Shown here one piece after another: positions 42,353-50,041 of a stretch of 64,000 nucleotides of DNA (its first letter is position 1; every line of letters starts with the position of its first letter). Source of the stretch: Parafrigoribacterium mesophilum (GTDB lineage Bacteria > Actinomycetota > Actinomycetes > Actinomycetales > Microbacteriaceae); assembly GCF_039652555.1 (NCBI RefSeq), contig NZ_JBDJAF010000002.1, positions 62,001 through 126,000 on the forward strand, read 5' to 3'. The position numbers and the translations under genes are program-made. The notes under the pieces were generated by a model. That model saw only the letters and a program-made list of their open reading frames with translations. It did not search any database and had not been told where the DNA came from.

Positions 42353-43432
42353 ATGTCGAACAACGGTCCTGTATTCAGCCGCAGAGGCTTCTTGACCCGT
42401 GCCGGGGGAACCGTGCTGATGGGGGCGCTGGGCGCAACGGCGTTGGCTGCCTGCGCCACAGGCGAAGCAACGCCGGCCGCATCCACCTCCGGGGCGCCGG
42501 ACAAGCCCGTCCCGCTGGTCCCCTTCACGTTCTTGAGCTTCCTCCCAGTGAGTTCATTCACGGTGTCACCGGAGATGATGGCTGTCGCTGGTGGATATTT
42601 TAAGAAGAACGGACTCGACGCGACGCTCCAAGCTGTTAAGGGCTCCGCTCAAGCGACCCAACTGCTGGTGGCTAATAAGGGACAAGTCGCCCGCAACGGT
42701 GCGATTGACGCAATGACGGCAGGTTTCACCCAGAACCTGCCGGTGAAGATCGTTGGGGTGAACACGTACGGTTCCGCGATCCGCATCTTGACCACGAAAG
42801 AGACGCCCAACCCGTCGGATTGGGTGGGCAAAACCATCGGTGTTCCGTCCGTCAACGGGACGAGCGACAAGACACTTTCCGCAGTGTTGCACGATGCGAA
42901 TATCGATCCGACCAGTGTGAAACGGCAACTTGTAGGCCTAACACCTGGAACGTTCGAGTTGGTCCGGAACGGTTCTCTCGCCGGCTATATGGTCAGTTTG
43001 GACACGGCTCTGATCGTTCTCAAACAGAACGCTGACGCCGTTTCGTTTGCGCCGACAAACGTGACAAAGGTCGGGGACAACATCTACATGACGAGCCAGG
43101 ATCAAATAGACCAACATGGCGACGAGATAAAGAAGTACTTCCTTTCCATTAAGCAAGCGACCTCGGACATGATCGCGGACGAGGCCAACGGGTTTGACAA
43201 GACGATCAAGACGTTGCGGAGCGCTTATGACTTTGCCAGCCTTGCCGACGAGGACATCGCTAAAGGGGCACTGAAGGCGTACAGCCATCTGTGGCCGGAC
43301 GCGGACGGACATCTGCTCACGATCGACATGGACCGGCTCGAGGAGTCGTACCGCCAGATGGTCGACTTGAAGGTCGTTCCGGCCGGAAAAGACATCGAAA
43401 GCATCGTCGACACGAGCCTGCTCCCGAAGTAA
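42353..43432 (+). CDS. TauA/SsuA/NMT1-type ABC transporter substrate-binding Tat lipoprotein
   Basis: Protein of 359 residues. Twin-arginine signal SRRGFLTRAGGTVLMGALG ending in lipobox LAAC (Cys about residue 34), then a periplasmic-binding type II fold (GGYFKKNGLDATLQAVKGSAQATQLLVANKGQVARNG). Relatives bind sulfonates, pyrimidine precursors or aromatic acids. The ATG has GGGAG upstream. GC is markedly lower than in the neighbours (a 60-base line at 43081 is near 43 percent). First of a three-gene importer. Confidence 0.88.
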   Translation: MSNNGPVFSRRGFLTRAGGTVLMGALGATALAACATGEATPAASTSGAPDKPVPLVPFTFLSFLPVSSFTVSPEMMAVAGGYFKKNGLDATLQAVKGSAQATQLLVANKGQVARNGAIDAMTAGFTQNLPVKIVGVNTYGSAIRILTTKETPNPSDWVGKTIGVPSVNGTSDKTLSAVLHDANIDPTSVKRQLVGLTPGTFELVRNGSLAGYMVSLDTALIVLKQNADAVSFAPTNVTKVGDNIYMTSQDQIDQHGDEIKKYFLSIKQATSDMIADEANGFDKTIKTLRSAYDFASLADEDIAKGALKAYSHLWPDADGHLLTIDMDRLEESYRQMVDLKVVPAGKDIESIVDTSLLPK

Positions 43433-43480
43433 TTGTCGCCGCACCGAAAGTACTGATGGATTTTGAGAAATAGACGAGAG

Positions 43481-44344
43481 ATGGGCGTCATGATCGATAA
43501 CGGGGAATCGGCCACCCTCACGGAGTCACAGGGCAGAGGGTCTGCGACATCCGCACCGGGAACGAACGTCAAGCTAGAGATCAAGAACGTTAGCAAGGAC
43601 TTCGTCACTGCGCGAGGGACAACACGCGCGCTCTCAAACATCAGCCTGGCGATTCGCGAGCAAGAGTTCGTATCGTTGATCGGACGTTCCGGGTGTGGCA
43701 AGACAACCGCGCTTCGGATCATTGCGGGGCTGATACCCCCCACGTCCGGTGAGGTGTGGATCGGCGGGAAGTCCCTTTGGGCGGGGTCGTCAATTGATTC
43801 CGCGGTGATCAGCCATTTGGGTGTTGTCTTCCAGGACGCCAATCTTTTTCCCTGGTACAACATCATTGACAACATCTCCCTTCCGTTGCGACTACGTGAT
43901 ATTCCCAAACCGAAGCGCTATGCCAGGGCGCGGGAACTGATGGAGCTTGTGGGGCTCGGGGGGTTTGAGAAGTCCTATCCTCGGGAGCTATCGGGTGGGA
44001 TGCGCCAACGAGCCGCCATCGCCCGTGCTTTGAGTTACGACCCAGAGTTGCTCTTGATGGATGAGCCTTTTGGGGCGTTGGACGCGCTGACGCGAGAGCG
44101 GATGAATCTTGAGCTGCAGCGGATTGCATCGGCGATCAAAGCGACCGTCGTGTTTGTAACCCACGACATCTCCGAAGCAGTGTTCTTGGGCAATCGAGTG
44201 GTTCATCTGACCCCAAGACCAGGTCGGATTCAGAACATCACAACGGTGGACATACCTAGGCCGCGATCGATTGAAGCGCAATCTGAAAAAGAGTTCGTTG
44301 AGATTGTGAACAACCTACGCGTCGCACTCAATGCAGAGGAATGA
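43481..44344 (+). CDS. TauB/SsuB-type ABC transporter ATP-binding protein
   Basis: ATPase of 287 residues: Walker A GRSGCGKTT, VFQDANLFPWYNIIDNISLPLRL (typical of nitrate/sulfonate importers), signature LSGGMRQRAAIARALSYDP, Walker B LLLMDEPFGALDALTRERM, switch His VTHDISEAVFLGNRVVHLTPRPGRI. A polar 35-residue N-terminal lead precedes the fold. ATG at 43490 is an alternative. Relatively low GC, as in its neighbours. Confidence 0.9.
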   Translation: MGVMIDNGESATLTESQGRGSATSAPGTNVKLEIKNVSKDFVTARGTTRALSNISLAIREQEFVSLIGRSGCGKTTALRIIAGLIPPTSGEVWIGGKSLWAGSSIDSAVISHLGVVFQDANLFPWYNIIDNISLPLRLRDIPKPKRYARARELMELVGLGGFEKSYPRELSGGMRQRAAIARALSYDPELLLMDEPFGALDALTRERMNLELQRIASAIKATVVFVTHDISEAVFLGNRVVHLTPRPGRIQNITTVDIPRPRSIEAQSEKEFVEIVNNLRVALNAEE

Positions 44345-44351
44345 GCAGAAG

Positions 44352-45140
44352 ATGAAATCGAGAGATGAAAAGCTGCGCACTGCGCTGAAATGGGGTGCTA
44401 CTCCCGTCATCCTGGTTGTCTTCTTCGGGGTGTGGGAGGTGGTGGTGCGAACCTTCCACGTGAGCACCCTGATTCTGCCCCCGCCGACTCAGATCTTCGC
44501 CAGCCTCTTTAAGACACTGGGGACAGCGCAGACGTGGCAGGACGCTCAGGTCACCGCCACGGAGGCCGTTGTCGGCTTCTTGATTGCGGTCGTATTCGGC
44601 GTTGGGTCAGGTGTTCTCCTCGGCAAATCAGAACTGCTCGAGGTCAGCCTCCGGCCTCTTGTCGTTGCGTCCCAGGTCGTGCCGAAGGTCGCGCTGATCC
44701 CGCTTTTCGTCATCTGGTTCGGCTTCGGCATCACGTCGAAGATCGTCATTGCCGCGCTGATGGGGTTTTTCCCCATAATGCTCAATGTTCTGTTGGGGGT
44801 GCGGTCGGTTGATCCCGGGCAACGGGATGTGATGCGCAGCCTCAACGCGTCCAAATGGCAGACGTTCTACCACTTGGAGTTGAAGAGCACATTGCCGTAT
44901 GTCTTCGCGGGAATGGAAGTAGGGATTGTCTTCTCGGTTATCGGCGCCATTGTCGGCGAATACCTCGGAGGAAGCGCAGGCCTCGGCTTCCGAATTGTCG
45001 ACGCACTGAATCAACTCGATGCACCTGGGCTCTTCGCCGTGATCATCATGCTCTCGACGCTGGGGCTGATCCTCTACTTCTTGGTCAACGTGCTCAAGAG
45101 GCTGTCTATCCCGTGGCACGAGTCGACAAACGTGAACTGA
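44352..45140 (+). CDS. TauC/SsuC-type ABC transporter permease
   Basis: Inner-membrane permease of 262 residues with six helices and the BPD_transp_1 coupling motif (EYLGGSAGLGFRIVDALNQLDAPGLFAVI; preceded by LNASKWQTFYHLELKSTLPYVFAGM). Start at the ATG 7 nt after the ATPase stop (an earlier in-frame ATG overlaps). It completes the importer with 42353 and 43481. Confidence 0.9.
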   Translation: MKSRDEKLRTALKWGATPVILVVFFGVWEVVVRTFHVSTLILPPPTQIFASLFKTLGTAQTWQDAQVTATEAVVGFLIAVVFGVGSGVLLGKSELLEVSLRPLVVASQVVPKVALIPLFVIWFGFGITSKIVIAALMGFFPIMLNVLLGVRSVDPGQRDVMRSLNASKWQTFYHLELKSTLPYVFAGMEVGIVFSVIGAIVGEYLGGSAGLGFRIVDALNQLDAPGLFAVIIMLSTLGLILYFLVNVLKRLSIPWHESTNVN

Positions 45141-45156
45141 GAGCACGAAGGTAGAG

Positions 45157-45186
45157 CGCCGCCGCGATCGGTCGCTGCGCGGCGGT
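45157..45186 (+). terminator. Hairpin between the importer and the second dehydratase gene
   Basis: CGCCGCCGCG (45157-45166) pairs with CGCGGCGG (45178-45185) leaving an 11-12 nt loop, 16 nt after the permease stop. Probably a terminator or partial read-through point ahead of the catabolic genes at 45261. Confidence 0.45.
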
Positions 45187-45260
45187 CGCCCCTGCTGCTC
45201 ATCGACTGCGCGGGATCGTGGAAGCGAGGTCACAACTAGAAGGAATGTGGATGGTCGCAA

Positions 45261-46955
45261 ATGGAACTCAGAAGTAACTTCGTACCCGGCACTCCGCGCT
45301 GGGCGACCCGCAGGACGCAGTGGAGGCAGCTGGGGCTGACCGATGAGGATCTGACCAAGCCGAAGATCGCCATCGTCAACTCGTCGTCGAAGTTGGCTCC
45401 GTGCTTCAGCCACCTGGACCCCATCGCTGCCGCGGTCAAGGAGTCCATCCGACTGGCCGGTGGGGTCGGCATCGAGATACGAACGGTAGCTCCGACCGAC
45501 TTCATCATGACCGCTGGGGGGTCCGGCGGCTACATCCTGTCTGGGCGCGATCTTGTCTCGATGGACATCGAAGCCGCCGTCGAGGGAGCGCAGTTGGACG
45601 GGATGGTCTGCCTGGCCTCGTGCGACAAGACGACGCCCGGGCAGCTGATGGCTGCTGCGCGCCTGAACGTGCCGACCCTGATCATCTCCTGCGGCTATCA
45701 GAGCTCCGGATTCATGGCGAACGGCGACTCCGTGGACATCGAGGAGGTGTTCCTGAAGGCCGGGCACGTGAAATCCGGTCGCGTCACTTTTGAACAGCTG
45801 TGCGATATGAGTGATCGTGCGATCACGAGCCCCGGGGTGTGCACCGGCATGGGTACCGCGAATTCCATGCACGTAGTCGCCGAGGCGCTCGGCATGACGT
45901 TGTCGGCCAGCACTCCGACCGCGGCCAACAGCGCTGCGATGTGGAGTGCCGTCGAGCGATCCGGTGCCGCCATCGTCGAGGCCGTCCTGGCGGACCGCCG
46001 CCCTCGGGACATCATGACACCGGACGCGTTCGACAACGCGGCCAAGGCGGTCCTGGCCATCAGCGGGTCGATCAACTGCATCAAGCACCTGGCGGCGATC
46101 GCGAGGGAGACCGAGGCGGATGTCGACGTCTACCGGCTGTTCGAGAGCGCAGCCGCGACCATCCGCCCGCTGTCCGCGGTGCGGCCCAACGGCGACACCA
46201 CAATCGAACAGTTTGATGCGGCCGGCGGGGCCGCGGCTGTGCTCAAGCAGCTGCTGCCAAGCCTGAACAGTCAGGTCCTCACCGTCACCGGAGAGAACCT
46301 CGGGGAGCGTCTCGACCACATCGTCGTCGCCGACGATGAGGTGATCCGACCCATGGATCGCCCGATGGGCACGATGGCCACCATCGTCGTCATCCGTGGC
46401 TCGCTGGCACCGGAGTCGGCGATCGTGAAGCTTTCCGTCACCGAGGAACGGGAGTTGCGATTCACGGGGACCGCGCGCACCTTCGGTGACCCCGCGTCGG
46501 CGCTGACCGCCATCGAGGGCGGAGGAATCGTGCCGGGCGACGTGCTCGTGCTGCGCGGCCTCGGCCCGGTCGGCACGCCCGGAATGGGCATGGCCTCCAA
46601 CGTCGTCTTCGCGCTCAACGGCGCCGGCCTGACCGAAAGCGTCGCCGTCGTCACCGATGGCCAACTCTCCGGCCTCGTCAACAAGGGGATCGTCGTCGGC
46701 GAGGTCAGCCCAGAGGGCGCCCTCGACGGCCCGCTCGGCCTCGTCCACGACGGGGACACCATCGCCATCGACGTGACGGCGCGCACGGTGGACTTGCTCG
46801 TACCTTTCGACGAGCTCTCGGCCCGCCGGGATTCGCGCCTGGTCGCCGAACCGAAACGCACCGCCGGCTGGCTGGCCGCCTACGCCGGAGCCGCCGAACC
46901 ACTCCAAAAGGGAGCAACCGTCCGCTCCGGTCGCTCGACGCTGACCTATGGTTGA
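45261..46955 (+). CDS. IlvD/Edd family dehydratase, copy B
   Basis: Iron-sulfur dehydratase of 564 residues. Cluster Cys motifs LAPCFSHLD, LASCDKTTPGQLMAA and SPGVCTGMGTANSM; C-terminal VLVLRGLGPVGTPGMGMAS and VTDGQLSGLVNKG. It parallels copy A (33681-35354) along its whole length, including the opening FVPGTPRWATRRTQWRQLG. Expected reaction: dehydration of a 2,3-dihydroxy-type acid to a 2-oxo acid. It is followed after 33 bp by the FAD-oxidoreductase, the reverse of the gene order in the first pair. Confidence 0.88.
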   Translation: MELRSNFVPGTPRWATRRTQWRQLGLTDEDLTKPKIAIVNSSSKLAPCFSHLDPIAAAVKESIRLAGGVGIEIRTVAPTDFIMTAGGSGGYILSGRDLVSMDIEAAVEGAQLDGMVCLASCDKTTPGQLMAAARLNVPTLIISCGYQSSGFMANGDSVDIEEVFLKAGHVKSGRVTFEQLCDMSDRAITSPGVCTGMGTANSMHVVAEALGMTLSASTPTAANSAAMWSAVERSGAAIVEAVLADRRPRDIMTPDAFDNAAKAVLAISGSINCIKHLAAIARETEADVDVYRLFESAAATIRPLSAVRPNGDTTIEQFDAAGGAAAVLKQLLPSLNSQVLTVTGENLGERLDHIVVADDEVIRPMDRPMGTMATIVVIRGSLAPESAIVKLSVTEERELRFTGTARTFGDPASALTAIEGGGIVPGDVLVLRGLGPVGTPGMGMASNVVFALNGAGLTESVAVVTDGQLSGLVNKGIVVGEVSPEGALDGPLGLVHDGDTIAIDVTARTVDLLVPFDELSARRDSRLVAEPKRTAGWLAAYAGAAEPLQKGATVRSGRSTLTYG

Positions 46956-46988
46956 GACCGCGCTCACCGTTTCCGATCGGGAGCAACA

Positions 46989-48278
46989 GTGCCACACGAA
47001 CTGACAGAACTCAAGGTCAACACTGTGACCAAGTCTCCGTCAGCCCCGGCGGAACAGCTAACCGCGGACGTCTGTATCGTCGGCGCCGGGATCTCCGGCA
47101 TCTCGGCGGCGGTCACCTCCGCGCGGCTCGGGCGCTCCGTCGTGGTCGTGGACGCGTTGCCCGTGCTCGGCGGCCAATGCGTCAACTCGCTGATCGGGCT
47201 GTTCTGCGGCGTCTACGGCAATGGGCCGGAGTACCGGCAGCTGACTCACGGGATCTTCGATCAGATGTTCCAGGACCTCGGCAAGACCGGTGACGTGCAC
47301 TTCAATCGAGGTCACACCATGACCGTCAGCTACGACGAGGTCGTGCTGGGACGGTGGATCGAGAATCTGGTGTCCGAGTTGGGTATCAAGGTGGTGCTGG
47401 GCGCCTCTGTGCATCGTGTCGACCAGAGCGATGGCGTCATCTCCGCGACCACCTTCGCCACACGGTACGGAGACGTGCGCGTGCGGGCCGACGGCTTCAT
47501 CGACGCCACAGGCGACGCTGCGCTCACCTGGGAGGCGGGACTGCCGTGCCAGGTACCGGAACGCACCGTGTGGGGCTCCCAGCAGATTCGCCTCGAGGGG
47601 CTGCGGGAGCAGTTCGCCCCGACCGGCGCCGAACTGGTCGATCGGGTGGACGCCAAGTCCGCGCAGTATGGCCTCGTGCGCCGAGACGGCCTGGCGTTCT
47701 TCTTCCCGGGACGTAACACCGCCGTGATGAACATGACGCACGTCGAGGCACCGCTCGGGGCAGTGCGCGCGGCCTCCGCCCAACTCGCGGGCCGCATCCA
47801 GGCCGACCGCGTCGTGGAGTTCCTGCGCGCGGAGTTCCCGAAGGCGTTCGGCGACGCCAGGGTGAGGCTCTACGGCTTCCCCGGTCGCAGGCAGACCCGG
47901 TGGATCGCCGCCGAGCACCAGCTCAGTCTGGAGGAAGTACGCAGCGGACACCGCTTCGAGGACTCGGTCGCCCGAACGGCATGGCCCATCGAACTCCACG
48001 ACACCATCGAGGGCTACGTGTGGGAGGCCTTCGGGCCGGAGCACACCCATTACGTGCCGTTGCGCAGCCTCATCCCGAAGGGAACCCACAACCTGGTCGC
48101 CGCCGGTCGCTGCGTCGATGGCGACGTCGCGGCGCTGTCCAGCGTCCGTGTCATGGGCCCGTGCGCCGCGATGGGCGAGGGCGCCGCCCACGCCCTTGAC
48201 CTCGCAGGCACCGGCAGCGTTCAGGAGATCGACACGTCGCAGTTGCGCGAGCGCGTGGTCGAGAACATCGAATCCTAG
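46989..48278 (+). CDS. FAD-dependent oxidoreductase (PF12831-like), copy B
   Basis: Flavoprotein of 429 residues: VCIVGAGISGISAAVTSARLGRSVVVVD (about 22-50), LPVLGGQCVNSLIGLFCGVY, FIDATGDAALTWEAGLP, and C-terminal LIPKGTHNLVAAGRCVDGDVAALSSVRVMGPCAAMGEGAAHA. GTG start with GGGAG at good spacing. Same family as copy A but clearly diverged (the redox segment has GGQC instead of GGAG). Likely a dehydrogenase acting just before or after the dehydratase; the electron acceptor is unknown. Confidence 0.85.
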   Translation: MPHELTELKVNTVTKSPSAPAEQLTADVCIVGAGISGISAAVTSARLGRSVVVVDALPVLGGQCVNSLIGLFCGVYGNGPEYRQLTHGIFDQMFQDLGKTGDVHFNRGHTMTVSYDEVVLGRWIENLVSELGIKVVLGASVHRVDQSDGVISATTFATRYGDVRVRADGFIDATGDAALTWEAGLPCQVPERTVWGSQQIRLEGLREQFAPTGAELVDRVDAKSAQYGLVRRDGLAFFFPGRNTAVMNMTHVEAPLGAVRAASAQLAGRIQADRVVEFLRAEFPKAFGDARVRLYGFPGRRQTRWIAAEHQLSLEEVRSGHRFEDSVARTAWPIELHDTIEGYVWEAFGPEHTHYVPLRSLIPKGTHNLVAAGRCVDGDVAALSSVRVMGPCAAMGEGAAHALDLAGTGSVQEIDTSQLRERVVENIES

Positions 48279-48313
48279 GCGGCGTGAGCGTGGACGGAAG
48301 GGAACGGTAGAAC

Positions 48314-49597
48314 ATGAAACTAGCCGACGACGAGAAGGCCATGCGCGACGGTGCCGAGGGCGACGCCGTCGCCGCGGCGATGGATCTTCTGATCCGTTAT
48401 GGTGACGCCCTGGGCGCCGAGCGACTGTGCGACACCCGCAACGTCGCCGGCACCATGGCTCAGCCATCCCCGATCAAGGCGAAACTGGTCAAGGAAGGCG
48501 GTTGGACGAAGTCCTATGCCGTCATCAACCTGGACTGCGACGATGAGATCACGTTGCCCAAGATGCGCGTTCCCACGTGTCAGCTGCAGATGGGATTCGG
48601 CAAGGCGGACGAAGCTGCCGTTCAGGTCTACGCCCCCGACAAAGTCGAGCTGCAGGAAGACGGGGAGGCGTTCTACGCAGATCATGGCGTGACCATCCTG
48701 GCAACCTGCACACCATACCAAGTGGGAAACCTGCCGGTGCGCGGCGAGCATTGCGCCTGGATGGAATCGTCGGCAGTCGTCTACTGTAACTCGGTGCTCG
48801 GCGCACGCACGAACTGCGAAGGCACCGCATCCACCGGCTCGGCCAGTCTCACCGGGAAGATTCCGTATTGGGGGAATCACATCCCGGAGAACCGATACGG
48901 CACTCACCTCATCGATGTCTCCATCCCGGTCAAGGGATTCCAAGAATGGGGAATGCTGGGCTACTTCGCCGGTGGCGTTGTGATGGAGGCGAGGCCGGTC
49001 ATCCGCGGCGACTGGGAGCAGCCCGACCTCGCTGACCTCAAGCACTTCGGCGCGGCCGCAGCCACCTCCGGCGGTGTTGAGCTGTATCACATCCCCGGGA
49101 TCACGCCAGAGGCGCCCACCGTCGAGGCCGCGTTCGGAGGTCGCAGCATCGGCGACCCAATCGTGTACGGCGAGCGTGAGCGCCGTGCGGTCTACGAGGA
49201 ACTCAACGGCATTGGTTCCTCCACGGATGTCGACTTCATCCTCCTCGGCTGCCCGCACGCATCCATCGACCAAATCGCACGGCTCGCTCGGGCCATCGAG
49301 GGCAAGACACTCAATTCCGGCACCCAGTTATGGATCATGACGCCGCGAGCGCTGCGCAGCGTCGCCGACCGGAATGGCTACACCGAGATCATCCAACGCG
49401 CCGGCGGCAAGGTGCTGACCGACTCCTGCCCGGCCATGTCGAAGGCAGTCCCCGACGGAACGCGAGTTTTCGCTACCGACTCGGCGAAGCAGGCCCACTA
49501 CCTGGCGGCCATCATGGGAATCGAGTCCTGGTTCGGAACGCTCGAAGAGTGCGTCGATGCCGCGGTCACCGGCAAGTGGAACGGCCACCTGTCATGA
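48314..49597 (+). CDS. Aconitase X, large (catalytic) subunit
   Basis: Protein of 427 residues of the aconitase X (former DUF521) family. Family landmarks: QPSPIKAKLVKEGGW, ILATCTPYQVGNLPVRGEHCAWMESSAVVYCNSVLGARTNCEG, LLGCPHASIDQIARLA, and C-terminal VLTDSCPAMSKAV, with Cys residues expected to hold an iron-sulfur centre. Known members dehydrate cis-3-hydroxy-L-proline (bacteria) or mevalonate-5-phosphate (archaea). No proline-pathway genes are nearby, and the TNCEG segment differs from the TNREG I recall as usual, so another hydroxy acid is likely. ATGA overlap with the small subunit. Confidence 0.87.
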   Translation: MKLADDEKAMRDGAEGDAVAAAMDLLIRYGDALGAERLCDTRNVAGTMAQPSPIKAKLVKEGGWTKSYAVINLDCDDEITLPKMRVPTCQLQMGFGKADEAAVQVYAPDKVELQEDGEAFYADHGVTILATCTPYQVGNLPVRGEHCAWMESSAVVYCNSVLGARTNCEGTASTGSASLTGKIPYWGNHIPENRYGTHLIDVSIPVKGFQEWGMLGYFAGGVVMEARPVIRGDWEQPDLADLKHFGAAAATSGGVELYHIPGITPEAPTVEAAFGGRSIGDPIVYGERERRAVYEELNGIGSSTDVDFILLGCPHASIDQIARLARAIEGKTLNSGTQLWIMTPRALRSVADRNGYTEIIQRAGGKVLTDSCPAMSKAVPDGTRVFATDSAKQAHYLAAIMGIESWFGTLEECVDAAVTGKWNGHLS

Positions 49598-50031
49598 CCC
49601 TCGAGTTCCACGGCCGCGGGATCGTCGCGGGGGTGGCAGAGGGCGAGGCTCTCGTGTCGCACGAGGCCATCTCGGGATGGGGCGGCATCGACCCGGCCAA
49701 GGGAACCATCATCGAGACCCAACACGAGCTTTTCGGCGCGTGCTTTACCGGCAAGATCTTGGTCTTCCCCGGCGCAAAGGGCTCCTCAGGCTGGTCGAGT
49801 TTCTTCCAGAGCACTAGGCTGCTCGGCACTGCGCCGCTGGCGATGGTGTTCACCACGGTGACCTCCAAGGCCGTATTGGGGGCCGTTGTGACGCGTGTCC
49901 CCACGGTCTCGCAATTCACCGAAGACCCGGTAGCTGCCATCGAGACCGGCGACTGGGTGGTGGTCGACGGCGATCGCGGTGTCGTCATCGTGACCAAGAA
50001 GGCGGAGCGCACCGACCTGAAGGTTGCGTGA
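49594..50031 (+). CDS. Aconitase X, small subunit (DUF126)
   Basis: Swivel-domain protein of 145 residues: FHGRGIVAGVAEGEALVSHEAISGWGGIDPAKGTIIE, GKILVFPGAKGSSGWSSFF (the Ser-rich active-site loop), VSQFTEDPVAAIETGDWVVVDGDRGVVIV. In other aconitase X enzymes this subunit supplies the catalytic Ser. ATG overlaps the stop of the large subunit, so a 1:1 heterodimer is expected. Confidence 0.88.
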   Translation: MTLEFHGRGIVAGVAEGEALVSHEAISGWGGIDPAKGTIIETQHELFGACFTGKILVFPGAKGSSGWSSFFQSTRLLGTAPLAMVFTTVTSKAVLGAVVTRVPTVSQFTEDPVAAIETGDWVVVDGDRGVVIVTKKAERTDLKVA

Positions 50032-50041
50032 GCCAAAGAAC

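Noticed and set aside
48314..50031. cis-3-hydroxy-L-proline dehydratase
   Set aside because: Family fits, but no proline racemase, ketimine reductase or related genes are present, so the specific substrate was not assigned.
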